A stretch of 64,000 nt of DNA, from positions 8,742,001 through 8,806,000 of the forward strand of contig NC_134825.1 in NCBI RefSeq assembly GCF_004210375.1, in the 5' to 3' direction. Under the pieces are notes generated by a model, which worked only from the letters and a program-made list of their open reading frames with translations, was not told the origin of the DNA and made no database searches. The translations under genes and the position numbers were made by a program. The stretch comes from Tachypleus tridentatus (taxonomy: Eukaryota; Arthropoda; Merostomata; Xiphosura; Limulidae). Positions 1 through 15,803 of the stretch are shown here, piece by piece (position 1 is the first letter of the stretch; the number at the start of each line of letters is the position of its first letter).

Positions 1-779
1 GAAGTGTAAATGATGTATGAAACAGTGACAGTAATGTATGATGTATAAAACAGTGACTGTAATCTATAGAAGTGTTAATGATGTATAAAACAGTGACAGT
101 AATGTATAGAAGTGTTAATGATGTATAAAACAGTGACAGTAATGTATAGAAGTGGTAGTGATGTATGAAACAGTGACAGTTATGTAAAAAGTGGTAATGA
201 TGTGTGAAACAGTGACAGTAATGTATAGAAGTGGTAGTGATGTATGAAACAGTGACAGTAATGTATAGAAGAGATAATGATGTATGAAACAGTGACAGTA
301 ATCTATAGAAGTGTAAATGATGTATGAAACAGTGACAGTAATGTATGATGTATAAAACAGTGACTGTAATCTATAGAAGTGTTAATGATGTGTGTGAAAC
401 AGTGAGAGTTATGTATAGAAGTGGTAATGATGTCTGAAACAGTGACAATAATGTATAGAAGTGGTACTGATGTATGAAACAGTGACAGTAAGGAATAGAA
501 CTGGTAATGATGTATCAAACAGTGACAGTAAGGTATAGAACTGTGGTAATGATGTATATGAAACTGACAGTAAGGTATAGAAGTGGTTATGATGTATGAA
601 ACAGTGACAGTAATGTATAGAAGTGTTAATGATGTATAAAACAGTGACAGTAATGTATAGAAGTGTTAATGATGTATAAAACAGTGACAGTAATGTATAG
701 AAGTGTTAATGATGTGTATGAAACAGTGACAGTAATGTATAGAAGTGGTACTGATGTATGAAACAGTGACAGTAATGTA

Positions 780-3700
780 TAGAAGTGGTAATGATGTATA
801 AAACAGTAATAGTAATGTATAGGAGAGTGGTAATGATGTATAAAACAGTAATACTAATGTATAGAAGTGTTAATGATGTATAAAACAGTAATAGTAATGT
901 ATAGAAGTGTTAATGATGTATAAAACAGTGACAGTAATGTATAGACGTGTTAATGATGTATAAAACAGTGACAGTAATGTATAGAAGTGGTAGTGATGTA
1001 TGAAACAGTGACAGTTATGTATAGAAGTGGTAGTGATGTATGAAACAGTGACAGTTATGTATAGAAGTGATAATGATGTGTGAAAAGAGTGACAGTAATG
1101 TATAGAAGAGTTAATGATGTATGAAACAGTGACAGTAATCTATAGAAGTGTAAATGATGTATGAAACAGTGACAGTAATGTATGATGTATAAAACAGTGA
1201 CTGTAATCTATAGAAGTGTTAATGATGTATAAAACAGTGACAGTAATGTATAGAAGTGTTAATGATGTATAAAACAGTGACAGTAATGTATAGAAGTGTT
1301 AATGATGTATAAAACAGTGACAGTAATGTATAGAAGTGTTAATGATGTATAAAACAGTGACAGTAATGTATAGAAGTGGTAGTGATGTATGAAACAGTGA
1401 CAGTTATGTATAGAAATGGTGGTGATGTATGAAACAGTGACAGTAATGTATAGAAGAGTTAATGATGTATGAAACAGTGACAGTAATCTATAGAAGTGTA
1501 AATGATGTATGAAACAGTTACAGTAATGTATAGAAGAGTTAATGATGTATGAAACAGTGACAGTAATCTATAGAAGTGTAAATGATGTATGAAACAGTGA
1601 CAGTAATGTATGATGTATAAAACAGTGACTGTAATCTATAGAAGTGTTAATGATGTGTGAAACAGTGACAGTTATGTATAGAAGTGGTAATGATGTATGA
1701 AACAGTGACAGTTATGTATAGAAGTGGTAATGATGTATGAAACAGTGACAATAATGTATAGAAGTGGTACTGATGTATGAAACAGTGACAGTAAGGAATA
1801 GAACTGGTAATGATGTATGAAACAGTGACAGTAAGGTATAGAACTGGTAATGATGTATGAAACTGACAGTAAGGTATAGAAGTGGTTATGATGTATGAAA
1901 CAGTGACAGTAATGTATAGAAGTGTTAATGATGTATAAAACAGTGACAGTAATGTATAGAAGAATGGTAATGATGTATGAAACAGTGACAGTAATGTATA
2001 GAAGAATGGTAATGATGTATGAAACAGTGACAGTAATGTATAGAATAATGGTAATGATGTATAAAACAGTAATAGTAATGTATAGGAGAGTGGTAATGAT
2101 GTATAAAACAGTAATACTAATGTATAGAAGTGTTAATGATGTATAAAACAGTAATAGTAATGTATAGAAGTGTTAATGATGTATAGACGGGTTAATGATG
2201 TATAAAACAGTGACAGTAATGTATAGAAGTGGTAGTGATGTATGAAACAGTGACAGTTATGTATAGAAGTGGTAGTGATGTATGAAACAGTGACAGTTAT
2301 GTATAGAAGTGGTAATGATGTGTGAAACAGTGACAGTAATGTATAGAAGAGTTAATGATGTATGAAACAGTGACAGTAATCTATAGAAGTGTAAATGATG
2401 TATGAAACAGTGACAGTAATCTATAGAAGTGTAAATGATGTATGAAACAGTGACAGTAATGTATGATGTATAAAACAGTAATACTAATGTATAGAAGTGT
2501 TAATGATGTATAAAACAGTAATAGTAATGTATAGAAGTGTTAATGATGTATAGACGGGTTAATGATGTATAAAACAGTGACAGTAATGTATAGAAGTGGT
2601 AGTGATGTATGAAACAGTGACAGTTATGTATAGAAGTGGTAGTGATGTATGAAACAGTGACAGTTATGTATAGAAGTGGTAATGATGTGTGAAACAGTGA
2701 CAGTAATGTATAGAAAGAGTTAATGATGTATGAAACAGTGACAGTAATCTATAGAAGTGTAAATGATGTATGAAACAGTGACAGTAATCTATAGAAGTGT
2801 AAATGATGTATGAAACAGTGACAGTAATCTATAGAAGTGTAAATGATGTATGAAACAGTGACAGTAATCTATAGAAGTGTTAATGATGTATAAAACAGTG
2901 ACAGTAATGTATAGAAGTGTTAATGATGTATCAAACAGTGACAGTAATGTATAGAAGTGGTAGTGATGTATGAAACAGTGACAGTTATGTATAGAAGTGG
3001 TAATGATGTGTGAAACAGTGACAGTAATGTATAGAAGTGGTAGTGATGTATGAAACAGTGACAGTAATGTATAGAAGAGTTAATGATGTATGAAACAGTG
3101 ACAGTAATCTATAGAAGTGTAAATGATGTATGAAACAGTGACAGTAATGTATGATGTATAAAACAGTGACTGTAATCTATAGAAGTGTTAATGATGTGTG
3201 AAACAGTGACAGTTATGTATAGAAGTGGTATTGATGTATGAAACAGTGACAGTAATGTATAGAAGTGGTAATGATGTATAAAACAGTAATAGTAATGTAT
3301 AGGAGAGTGGTAATGATGTATAAAACAGTAATACTAATGTATAGAAGTGTTAATGATGTATAAAACAGTAATAGTAATGTATAGAAGTGTTAATGATGTA
3401 TAAAACAGTGACAGTAATGTATAGACGTGTTAATGATGTATAAAACAGTGACAGTAATGTATAGAAGTGGTAATGATGTATAAAACAGTGACAGTAATGT
3501 ATAGAAGTGGTAGTGATGTATGAAACAGTGACAGTTATGTATAGAAGTGGTAGTGATGTATGAAACAGTGACAGTTATGTATAGAAGTGGTAGTGATGTA
3601 TGAAACAGTGACAGTTATGTATAGAAGTGGTAATGATGTGTGAAACAGTGACAGTAATGTATAGAAGAGTTAATGATGTATGAAACAGTGACAGTAATCT

Positions 3701-6700
3701 ATAGAAGTGTAAATGATGTATGAAACAGTGACAGTAATGTATGATGTATAAAACAGTGACTGTAATCTATAGAAGTGTTAATGATGTATAAAACAGTGAC
3801 AGTAATGTATAGAAGTGTTAATGATGTATAAAACAGTGACAGTAATGTATAGAAGTGTTAATGATGTATAAAACAGTGACAGTAATGTATAGAAGTGGTA
3901 GTGATGTATGAAACAGTGACAGCTATGTATAGAAATGGTAGTGATGTATGAAACAGTGACAGTAATGTATAGAAGAGTTAATGATGTATGAAACAGTGAC
4001 AGTAATCTATAGAAGTGTAAATGATGTATGAAACAGTTACAGTAATGTATAGAAGAGTTAATGATGTATGAAACAGTGACAGTAATCTATAGAAGTGTAA
4101 ATGATGTATGAAACAGTGACAGTTATGTATGATGTATAAAACAGTGACTGTAATCTATAGAAGTGTTAATGATGTGTGAAACAGTGAGAGTTATGTATAG
4201 AAATGGTAATGATGTATGAAACAGTGACAGTTATGTATAGAAGTGGTAATGATGTCTGAAACAGTGACAATAATGTATAGAAGTGGTACTGATGTGAAAA
4301 CAGTGACAGTAAGAATAGAACTGGTAATGTGTATGAAACAGTGACAGTAAGGTATAGAACTGGTAATGATGTATAGAAACTTAGACAGTAAGGTATAGAA
4401 ATGGTTATGATGTATGAAACAGTGACAGTAATGTATAGAAGTGTTAATGATGTATAAAACAGTGACAGTAATGTATAGAAGAATGGTAATGATGTATGAA
4501 ACAGTGACAGTAATGTATAGAAGAATGGTAATGATGTATGAAACAGTGACAGTAATGTATAGAAGAATGGTAATGATGTATGAAACAGTGACAGTAATGT
4601 ATAGAAATATGGTAATGATGTATAAAACAGTAATAGTAATGTATAGGAGAGTGGTAATGATGTATAAAACAGTAATACTAATGTATAGAAGTGTTAATGA
4701 TGTATAAAACAGTAATAGTAATGTATAGAAGTGTTAATGATGTATAGACAGTGTTAATGATGTATAAAACAGTGACAGTAATGTATAGAAGTGGTAATGA
4801 TGTATGAAACAGTGACAGTTATGTATAGAAGTGGTAGTGATGTATGAAACAGTGACAGTTATGTATAGAAGTGTAAATGATGTATGAAACAGTGACAGTA
4901 ATGTATGATGTATAAAACAGTGACTGTAATCTATAGAAGTGTTAATGATGTATAAAACAGTGACAGTAATGTATAGAAGTGTTAATGATGTATAAAACAG
5001 TGACAGTAATGTATAGAAGTGGTAATGATGTATGAAACAGTGACAGTAATGTATAGAAGTGTGTAATGATGTATGAAACAGTGACAGAAATGTATAGAAG
5101 TGGTAGTGATGTATGAAACAGTGACAGTAATGTATAGAAGAGTTAATGATGTATGAAACAGTGACAGTAATCTATAGAAGTGTAAATGATGTATGAAACA
5201 GTGACAGTAATGTATGATGTATAAAAACAGTGACTGTAATCTATAGAAGTGTTAATGATGTATGAAACAGTGACAGTTATGTATAGAAGTGGTAATGATG
5301 TATAGAAACAGTGACAGTTATGTATAGAAGTGGTAATGATGTATGAAACAGTGACAATAATGTATAGAAGTGGTAATGATGTATGAAACAGTGACAGTAA
5401 TGTATAGAACTGGTAATGATGTATGAAACAGTGACAGTAAGTATAGAAGTGGTAATGATGTATGAAACTGACAGTAAGGTATAGAAGTGGTTATGATGTA
5501 TGAAACAGTGACAGTAATGTATAGAAGTGTTAATGATGTATAAAACAGTGACAGTAATGTATAGAAGTGTTAATGATGTATAAAACAGTGACAGTAATGT
5601 ATAGAAGTGTTAATGATGTATGAAACAGTGACAGTAATGTATAGAAGTGGTAATGATGTATAGAAACAGTAACAGTAATGTATAGAAGTGGTAATGATGT
5701 ATAAAACAGTAATAGTAATGTATAGAAGAGTGGTAATGATGTATAAAACAGTAATACTAATGTATAGAAGTGTTAATGATGTATAAAACAGTTGATAGTA
5801 ATGTATAGAAGTGTTAATGATGTATAAAACAGTGACAGTAATGTATAGAAGTGTTAATGATGTATAAAACAGTGACAGTAATGTATAGAAGTGGTAGTGA
5901 TGTATGAAACAGTGACAGTTATGTATAGAAGTGGTAGTGATGTATGAAACAGTGACAGTTATGTATAGAAGTGATAATGATGTATGAAACAGTGACAGTA
6001 ATGTATAGAAAGAGTTAATGATGTATGAAACAGTGACAGTAATCTATAGAAGTGTAAATGATGTATGAAACAGTGACAGTAATGTATGATGTATAAAACA
6101 GTGACTGTAATCTATAGAAGTGTTAATGATGTATAAAACAGTGACAGTAATGTATAGAAGTGTTAATGATGTATAAAACAGTGACAGTAATGTATAGAAG
6201 TGTTAATGATGTATAAAACAGTGACAGTAATGTATAGAAGTGGTAGTGATGTATGAAACAGTGACAGTAATGTATAGAAGAATTAATGATGTATGAAACA
6301 GTGACAGTAATATATAGAAGTGTAAATGATGTATGAAACAGTTACAGTAATGTATAGAAGAGTTAATGATGTATGAAACAGTGACAGTAATCTATAGAAG
6401 TGTAAATGATGTATGAAACAGTGAGAGTAATGTATGATGTATAAAACAGTGACTGTAATCTGTAGAAGTGTTAATGATGTGTGAAACAGTGACAGTTATG
6501 TATAGAAGTGGTAATGATGTATGAAACAGTGACAGTTATGTATAGAAGTGTGTAATGATGTATGAAACAGTGACAATAATGTATAGAAGTGGTAATGATG
6601 TATGAAACAGTGACAGTAAGAATAGAACTGGTAATGATGTATGAAACAGTGACAGTAAGGTATAGAACTGGTAATGATGTATGAAACTGACAGTAAGGTA

Positions 6701-9700
6701 TAGAAGTGGTTATGATGTATAAAACAGTGACAGTAATGTATAGAAGAATGGTAATGATGTATGAAACAGTGACAGTAATGTATAGAAGAATGGTAATGAT
6801 GTATGAAACAGTGACAGTAATGTATAGAAGAATGGTAATGATGTATAAAACAGTAACAGTAATGTATAGGAGAGTGGTAATGATGTATAAAACAGTAATA
6901 CTAATGTATAGAATGATGTTAAAACAGTGAATGTATAGAAACAGTAATAGTAATGTATAGAAGTGTTAATGATGTATAGACGGGTTAATGATGTATAAAA
7001 CAGTGACAGTAATGTATAGAAGTGGTAGTGATGTATGAAACAGTGACAGTTATGTATAGAAGTGGTAGTGATGTATGAAACAGTGACAGTTATGTATAGA
7101 AGTGGTAATGATGTGTGAAACAGTGACAGTAATGTATAGAAGAGTTAATGATGTATGAAACAGTGACAGTAATCTATAGAAGTGTAAATGATGTATGAAA
7201 CAGTGACAGTAATCTATAGAAGTGTAAATGATGTATGAAACAGTGACAGTAATGTATAGAAGTGTAAATGATGTATGAAACAGTGACAGTAATGTATGAT
7301 GTATAAAACAGTGACTGTAATCTATAGAAGTGTTAATGATGTATAAAACAGTGACAGTAATGTATAGAAGTGGTAATGATGTATGAAACAGTGACAGTAA
7401 TGTATAGAAGTGGTAGTGATGTATGAAACAGTGACAGTTATGTATAGAAGTGGTAATGATGTGTGAAACAGTGACAGTAATGTATAGAAGTGGTAATGAT
7501 GTATGAAACAGTGACAGTAATGTATAGAAGAGTTAATGATGTATGAAACAGTGACAGTAATCTATAGAAGTGTAAATGATGTATGAAACAGTGACAGTAA
7601 TGTATGATGTATAAAACAGTGACAGTAATGTATAGAAGTGTTAATGATGTATGAAACAGTGACAGTAATGTATAGAAGTGGTAATGATGTATGAAACAGT
7701 GACAGTTATGTATAGAAGTGGTAATGATGTATGAAACAGTGACAGTAATGTATAGAAGTGGTAATGATGTATGAAACAGTGACAGTAATGTATAGAAGTG
7801 GTAATGATGTATGAAACAGTGACAGTAAGGTATAGAACTGGTAATGATGTATGAAACTGACAGTAAGGTATAGAAGTGGTTATGATGTATGAAACAGTGA
7901 CAGTAATGTATAGAAGTGTTAATGATGTATAAAACAGTGACAGTAATGTATAGAAGTGTTAATGATGTATAAAACAGTGACAGTAATGTATAGAAGTGTT
8001 AATGATGTATGAAACAGTGACAGTAATGTATAGAAGTCGTAATGATGTATAAAACAGTAATAGTAATGTATAGAAGTGGTAATGATGTATAAAACAGTAA
8101 TAGTAATGTATAGGAGAGTGGTAATGATGTATAAAACAGTAATACTAATGTATAGAAGTGTTAATGATGTATAAAACAGTAATAGTAATGTATAGAAGTG
8201 TTTATGATGTATAAAACAGTGACAGTAATGTATAGAAGTGTTAATGATGTATAAAACAGTGACAGTAATGTATAGAAGTGGTAGTGATGTATGAAACAGT
8301 GACAGTTATGTATAGAAGTGGTAGTGATGTATGAAACAGTGACAGTTATGTATAGAAGTGGTAATGATGTGTGAAACAGTGACAGTAATGTATAGAAGAG
8401 TTAGTGATGTATGAAACAGTGACAGTAATCTATAGAAGTGTAAATGATGTATGAAACAGTGACAGTAATGTATGATGTATAAAACAGTGACTGTAATCTA
8501 TAGAAGTGTTAATGATGTATAAAACAGTGACAGTAATGTATAGAAGTGTTAATGATGTATAAAACAGTGACAGTAATGTATAGAAGTGTTAATGATGTAT
8601 AAAACAGTGACAGTAATGTATAGAAGTGGTAGTGATGTATGAAACAGTGACAGTTATGTATAGAAATGGTAGTGATGTATGAAACAGTGACAGTAATGTA
8701 TAGAAGAGTTAATGATGTATGAAACAGTGACAGTAATCTATAGAAGTGTAAATGATGTATGAAACAGTTACAGTAATGTATAGAAGAGTTAATGATGTAT
8801 GAAACAGTGACAGTAATCTATAGAAGTGTAAATGATGTATGAAACAGTGACAGTAATGTATGATGTATAAAACAGTGACTGTAATCTATAGAAGTGTTAA
8901 TGATGTATGAAACAGTGACAGTTATGTATAGAAGTGTTAATGATGTGTGAAACAGTGACAGTTATGTATAGAAGTGGTAATGATGTATGAAACAGTGACA
9001 GTTATGTATAGAAGTGGTAATGATGTATGAAACAGTGACAATAATGTATAGAAGTGTTACTGATGTATGAAACAGTGACAGTAAGGAATAGAACTGGTAA
9101 TGATGTATGAAACAGTGACAGTAAGGTGTAATAGAACTGGTAATGATGTATAGAAACTGACAGTAATGTATAGAAGTGGTTATGATGTATGAAAACAGTG
9201 ACAGTAATGTATAGAAGTGTTAATGATGTATAAAACAGTGACAGTAATGTATAGAAGAATGGTAATGATGTATGAAACAGTGACAGTAATGTATAGAAGA
9301 ATGGTAATGATGTATGAAACAGTGACAGTAATGTGTAGAAGAATGGTAATGATGTATAAAACAGTAATAGTAATGTATAGAAGTGGTAATGATGTATAAA
9401 ACAGTAATACTAATGTATAGAAGTGTTAATGATGTATAAAACAGTAATAGTAATGTATAGAAGTGTTAATGATGTATAAAACAGTGACTGTAATCTATAG
9501 AAGTGTTAATGATGTATAAAACAGTGACGGTAATGTATAGAAGTGTTAATGATGTATAAAACAGTGACAGTAATGTATAGAATTGGTAGTGATGTATGAA
9601 ACAGTGACAGTTATGTATAGAAGTGGTAATGATGTATGAAACAGTGACAGTAATGTATAGAAGTGTTAATGATGTATGAAACAGTGACAGTAATCTATAG

Positions 9701-12000
9701 AAGTATAAATGATGTATGAAACAGTGACAGTAATGTATAGAAGAGTTAATGATGTATGAAACAGTGACAGTAATCTATAGAAGTGTAAATGATGTATGAA
9801 ACAGTGACAGTAATGTATGATGTATAAAACAGTGACTGTAATCTATAGAAGTGTTAATGATGTGTGAAACAGTGACAGTTATGTATAGAAGTGTTAATGA
9901 TGTGTGAAACAGTGACAGTTATGTATAGAAGTGGTAATGATGTATGAAACAGTGACAGTTATGTATAGAAGTGATAGTAATGATGTATGAAACAGTGACA
10001 GTAATGTATAGAAGTGGTAATGATGTATGAAACAGTGACAGTAAGGAATAGAAGTGGTAATGATGTATAAAACAGTGACAGTAAGGTATAGAACTGGTAA
10101 TGATGTATGAAACTGACAGTAAAGTATAGAAGTGGTTATGATGTATGAAACAGTGACAGTAATGTATAGAAGTGTTAATGATGTATAAAACAGTGACAGT
10201 AATGTATAGAAGAATGGTAATGATGTATGAAACAGTGACAGTAATGTATAGAAGAATGGTAATGATGTATGAAACAGTGACAGTAATGTATAGAAGAATG
10301 GTAATGATGTATAAAACAGTAATAGTAATGTATAGGAGAGTGGTAATGATGTATAAAACAGTAATAGTAATGTATAGAAGTGTTAATGATGTATAAAACA
10401 GTAATAGTAATGTATAGAAGTGTTAATGATGTATAAAACAGTGACAGTAATGTATAGAAGTGGTAGTGATGTATGAAACAGTGACAGTTATGTATAGAAG
10501 TGGTAATGATGTGTGAAACAGTGACAGTAATGTATAGAAGAGTTAATGATGTATGAAACAGTGACAGTAATCTATAGAAGTGTAAATGATGTATGAAACA
10601 GTGACAGTAATCTATAGAAGTGTAAATGATGTATGAAACAGTGACAGTAATGTATGATGTATAAAACAGTGACTGTAATCTATAGAAGTGTTAATGATGT
10701 ATAAAACAGTGACAGTAATGTATAGAAGTGTTAATGATGTATAAAACAGTGACAGTAATGTATAGAAGTGGTAGTGATGTATGAAACAGTGACAGTTATG
10801 TATAGAAGTGGTAATGATGTGTGAAACAGTGACAGTAATGTATAGAAATTAGGTAATGATGTATGAAACAGTGACAGTAATGTATAGAAGAGTTAATGAT
10901 GTATGAAACAGTGACAGTAATCTATAGAAGTGTAAATGATGTATGAAACAGTGACAGTAATGTATGATGTATAAAACAGTGACTGTAATCTATAAAGTGT
11001 TAATGATTTGTATGAAACAGTGACAGTTATGTATAGAAGTGGTAATGATGTATGAAACAGTGACAGTTATGTATAGAAGTGGTAATGATGTATGAAACAG
11101 TGACAGTAATCTATAGAAGTGTAAATGATGTATGAAACAGTGACAGTAATGTATGATGTATAAAACAGTGACTGTAATCTATAAAAGTGTTAATGATGTG
11201 TGAAACAGTGACAGTTATGTATAGAAGTGGTAATGATGTATGAAACAGTGACAGTTATGTATAGAAGTGGTAATGATGTATGAAACAGTGACAGTTATGT
11301 ATAGAAGTGGTAATGATGTCTGAAACAGTGACAATAATGTATAGAAGTGGTACTGATGTATGAAACAGTGACAGTAAGGAATAGAACTGGTAATGATGTA
11401 TGAAACAGTGACAGTAAGGTATAGAACTGGTAATGATGTATGAAAACTGACAGTAAGGTATAGAAGTGGTTATGATGTATAAAAACAGTGACAGTAATGT
11501 ATAGAAGTGTTAATGATTTATAAAACAGTGACAGTAATGTATAGAAGAATGGTAATGATGTATGAAACAGTGACAGTAATGTATAGAAGAATGGTAATGA
11601 TGTATAAAACAGTAATAGTAATGTATAGGAGAGTGGTAATGATGTATAAAACAGTAATAGTAATGTATAGAAGTGTTAATGATGTATAAAACAGTGACAG
11701 TAATGTATAGACGTGTTAATGATGTATAAAACAGTGACAGTAATGTATAGAAGTTATGGTAGTGATGTATGAAAAAGTGACAGTTATGTATAGAAGTGGT
11801 AGTGATGTATGAAACAGTGACAGTTATGTATAGAAGTGGTAATGATGTGTGAAACAGTGACAGTAATGTATAGAAGAGTTAATGATGTATGAAACAGTGA
11901 CAGTAATCTATAGAAGTGTAAATGATGTATGAAATAGTGACAGTAATCTATAGAAGTGTAAATGATGTATGAAACAGTGACAGTAATGTATGATGTATAA
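780..12000. repeat. Higher-order repeat zone of about 1.2 kb units
   Basis: A diagnostic monomer containing TATAGGAGAGTGGTAATG, followed by the CAGTAATACTAATG variant, occurs near 821, 2084, 3301, 4645, 6868, 8112, 10333 and 11627. Slightly changed versions occur near 5724 and 9379. Intervals range from about 950 to 1340 bp, so about 30 monomers form a repeating block. A marker of two or more tandem 42 bp monomers (GAAGAATGG) begins near 1922, 4441, 6706 and 9217, which suggests alternating blocks of roughly 2.5 kb. Other markers repeat in register with them, such as TATAGACGGGTTAATG near 2178, 2543 and 6974. Spacings were read by eye. Confidence 0.75.
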
Positions 12001-15000
12001 AACAGTGACTGTAATCTATAGAAGTGTTAATGATGTATAAAACAGTGACAGTAATGTATAGAAGTGTTAATGATGTATAAAACAGTGACAGTAATGTATA
12101 GAAGTGGTAGTGATGTATGAAACAGTGACAGTTATGTATAGAAGTGGTAATGATGTGTGAAACAGTGACAGTAATGTATAGAAGTGGTAGTGATGTATGA
12201 AACAGTGACAGTAATGTATAGAAGAGTTAATGATGTATGAAACAGTGACAGTAATGTATAGAAGAGTTAATGATGTATGAAACAGTGACAGTAATGTATG
12301 ATGTATAAAACAGTGACTGTAATCTATACAAGTGTAAATGATGTATGAAACAGTGACAGTAATGTATGATGTATAAAACAGTGACTGTAATCTATAGAAG
12401 TGTTAATGATGTGTGAAACAGTGACAGTTATGTATAGAAGTGGTACTGATGTATGAAACAGTGACAGTAAGGAATAGAACTGGTACTGATGTATGAAACA
12501 GTGACAGTAAGGAATAGAACTGGTAATGATGTATCAAAGAGTGACAGTAAGGTATAGAACTGGTAATGATGTATGAAACTGACAGTAAGGTATAGAAGTT
12601 GTTATGATGTATGAAACAGTGACAGTAATGTATAGAAGTGTTAATGATGTATAAAACAGTGACAGTAATGTATGGAAGAATGGTAATGATGTATGAAACA
12701 GTGACAGTAATGTATAGAAGAATGGTAATGATGTGTGAAACAGTGACAGTAATGTATAGAAGAGTGGTAATGATGTATGAAACAGTGACAGTAATGTATA
12801 GAAGAGTGGTAATGATGTATAGAAACAGTGACAATGTATATAGAAAATTAGTAATGATGTATGAAAACAGTGACAGTGATGTATAAAGTGGTAATGATGT
12901 ATAAAACAGTGACTATAATGTATAAAAGTGGTAATGATGTGTGTTGCAGTGACAGTTATGTATAGAAGAGTGGTAATGATGTATGAAACAGTGACAGTAA
13001 TGTATAGAAGTGGTAATGATGTATGAAACAGTGACTGTAATGTATAAAAGTGGTAATGATGTGTGTAGCAGTGACAGTAATGTATAGAAGAGTGGTAATG
13101 ATATAGGAAACAGTGGAAATGATGTATGAAACAGTGACAGTAAGGTATAGAACTGGTAATGATGTATGAAACAATGACAGTAAAGTATAGAAGTGGTAAT
13201 GATGTATGAAACTGACAGTAAGGTATAGAAGTGGTAATGATGTATGAAACAGTGTCAGTAATGTATAGAAGTCGTAATGATGTGTGAAACAGTGACAGTA
13301 ATGTATAGAAGAGTGGTAATGATGTATTAAGCAGTAATAGTAATGTATAGAAGAGTGGTAATGATGTATGAAGCAGTAATAGTAATCTATAGATGTGTTA
13401 ATGATGTATGAAACAATGACAGTAATGTATATAAGTGTTAATGATGTATGAAACATTGATAGTAATGTATTGAAGTGTTAATTATGTGTGAAACAGTGAC
13501 AGTAATGTATAGAAGTGGTAATGATGTATGAAACATTGACAGTAATGTCTCGAAGTGTTAATGATGTGTGAAACAGTGACAGTAATGTATAGAAGTGGTA
13601 GTGATGTATGAAACAGTGACAGTAATGTATAGAAATGTAAATGATGTGTGAAACAGTGACAGTAATGTATAGAAGTGTAAATGATGTGTGAAACAGTGAC
13701 AGTAATGTATAGAAGTGTTAATGATGTATAAAACAGTGACAGTCATGTATAGAAGTGGTAATGATGTCTGAAATAGTGACAGTTATGTGTAGAAGAGTGG
13801 TTATGATGTCTGAAATAGTGACAGTTATGTGTAGAAGAGTGGTTATGATGTATGAAACAGTGACAGTAATGTATAGACGTAGTAATGATGTATGAAACAG
13901 TGACAGTAATGTATTGAAGTGGTAATGATGTATAAAACAGTAATAGTTATGTATAGGAGAGTGGTAATGATGTATGAAACCGTGACAGTAATGTATAGAA
14001 GTGGTAATGATGTATAAAACAGTAATAGTAATGTATAGGAGAGTGGTAATGATGTATAAAACAGAAATAGTAATGTATAGAAGAGTGGTAATGATGTATA
14101 AAACAGTAATAGTAATGTATAGAAGTGTTAATGATGTATAAAACAGTGACAGTAATGTATAGAAGTGTTAATGATGTATAAAACAGTGACAGTAATGTAT
14201 AGAAGTGTTAATGATGTATAAAACAGTGACAGTTATGTATAGAAGTGGTAGTGATGTATGAAACAGTGACAGTTATGTATAGAAGTGGTAATGATGTGTG
14301 AAACAGTGACAGTAATGTATAGAAGTGGTAGTGATGTATGAAACAGTGACAGTAATGTATAGAAGTGTAAATGATGTATGAAACAGTGACAGTAATGTAT
14401 GATGTATAAAACAGTGACTGTAATCTATAGAAGTGTTAATGATGTGTGAAACAGTGACAGTTATGTATAGAAGTGGTAATGATGTCTGAAACAGTGACAG
14501 TAACGTGTAGAAGAGTGGTTGTGATGTATGAAACAGTGACAGTAATGTATAGAAGAGGAGGCTTATGATGTATGAAACAGTGACTGTAATGTACAGAAGT
14601 GGTAATGATGTCTGAAACAGTGACAGTAATGTGTAGAAGAGTGGTTATGATGTATGAAACAGTGACAGTAATGTATAGAAGTGGTAGTGATGTATGAAAC
14701 AGTGACAGTAATGTATAGAAGTGGTAATGATGTATGAAACAGTGACAGTGATGTATAGAAGTGTTAATGATGTATGAAACATTGATACTAATGTATTGAA
14801 GTGTTAATTATGTGTGAAACAGTGACAGTAATGTATAGAAGTGTTAATGATGTGTGAAACAGTGACAGTAATGTATAGAAGTCGTAGTGATGTATGAAAC
14901 AGTGACAGTAATGTATAGAAGTGGTAGTGATGTATGAAACAGTGACAGTAATGTATAGAAGAGTTAATGATGTATGAAACAGTGACAGTAATCTATAGAA

Positions 15001-15235
15001 GTGTAAATGATGTATGAAACAGTGACAGTAATGTATAGAAGTGGTAGTGATGTGTGAAACAGTGACAGTAATGTATAGAAGAGTTAATGATGTATGAAAC
15101 AGTGACAGTAATCTATAGAAGTGTAAATGATGTGTGAAACAGTGACAGTAATGTATAGAAGTGGTAGTGACGTGTGAAACAGTGACAGTTATGCATAGAA
15201 ATGGTAGTGATGTATGAAACACTGACATGATGTAT

Positions 15236-15803
15236 AGAAGTGGTAATGATGTATAAAACAGTGACAGTAATGTATATAAGTGGTAATGATGTATAAAACA
15301 GTGACAGTAATGTATAGAAGTGTTAATGATGTGTGAAACAGTGACAGTAATGTATAAAGGTGGTAATGATGTCTGAAACAGAGACAGTAATGTATAGAAG
15401 TGGTAATGGTGTATAAAACAGTAAGAGTTATGTATAGGAGAGTGGTAATCATGTATGAAACAGTGACAGTAATGTATAGGAGAGTGGTAATGATATATGA
15501 AACAGTGACAGTAATGTATAGAAGTGTTAATGATGTATAAAACAGTGACAGTAATGTATAGAAGTGGTAATGATGTATAAAACAGTGACAGTAATGTATA
15601 GAAGTGTTAATGATGTGTGAAACAGTGACAGTAATGTATAAAGGTGGTAATGATGTCTGAAACAGAGACAGTAATGTATAGAAGTGGTAATGGTGTATAA
15701 AACAGTAAGAGTTATGTATAGGAGAGTGGTAATCATGTATGAAACAGTGACAGTAATGTATAGGAGAGTGGTAATGATATATGAAACAGTGACAGTAATG
15801 TAT
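15236..15803. repeat. 284 bp direct duplication within the satellite
   Basis: Rare variants TATAAAGGTGG, GTCTGAAACAGAGACAG, TAATGGTGTATAAAACAGTAAGAG and GGTAATCATGTATG occur in the same order in two copies offset by about 284 bp, for example AAAGG ending at 15360 and at 15644. This is a recent multi-monomer duplication on top of the older array. Confidence 0.8.
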
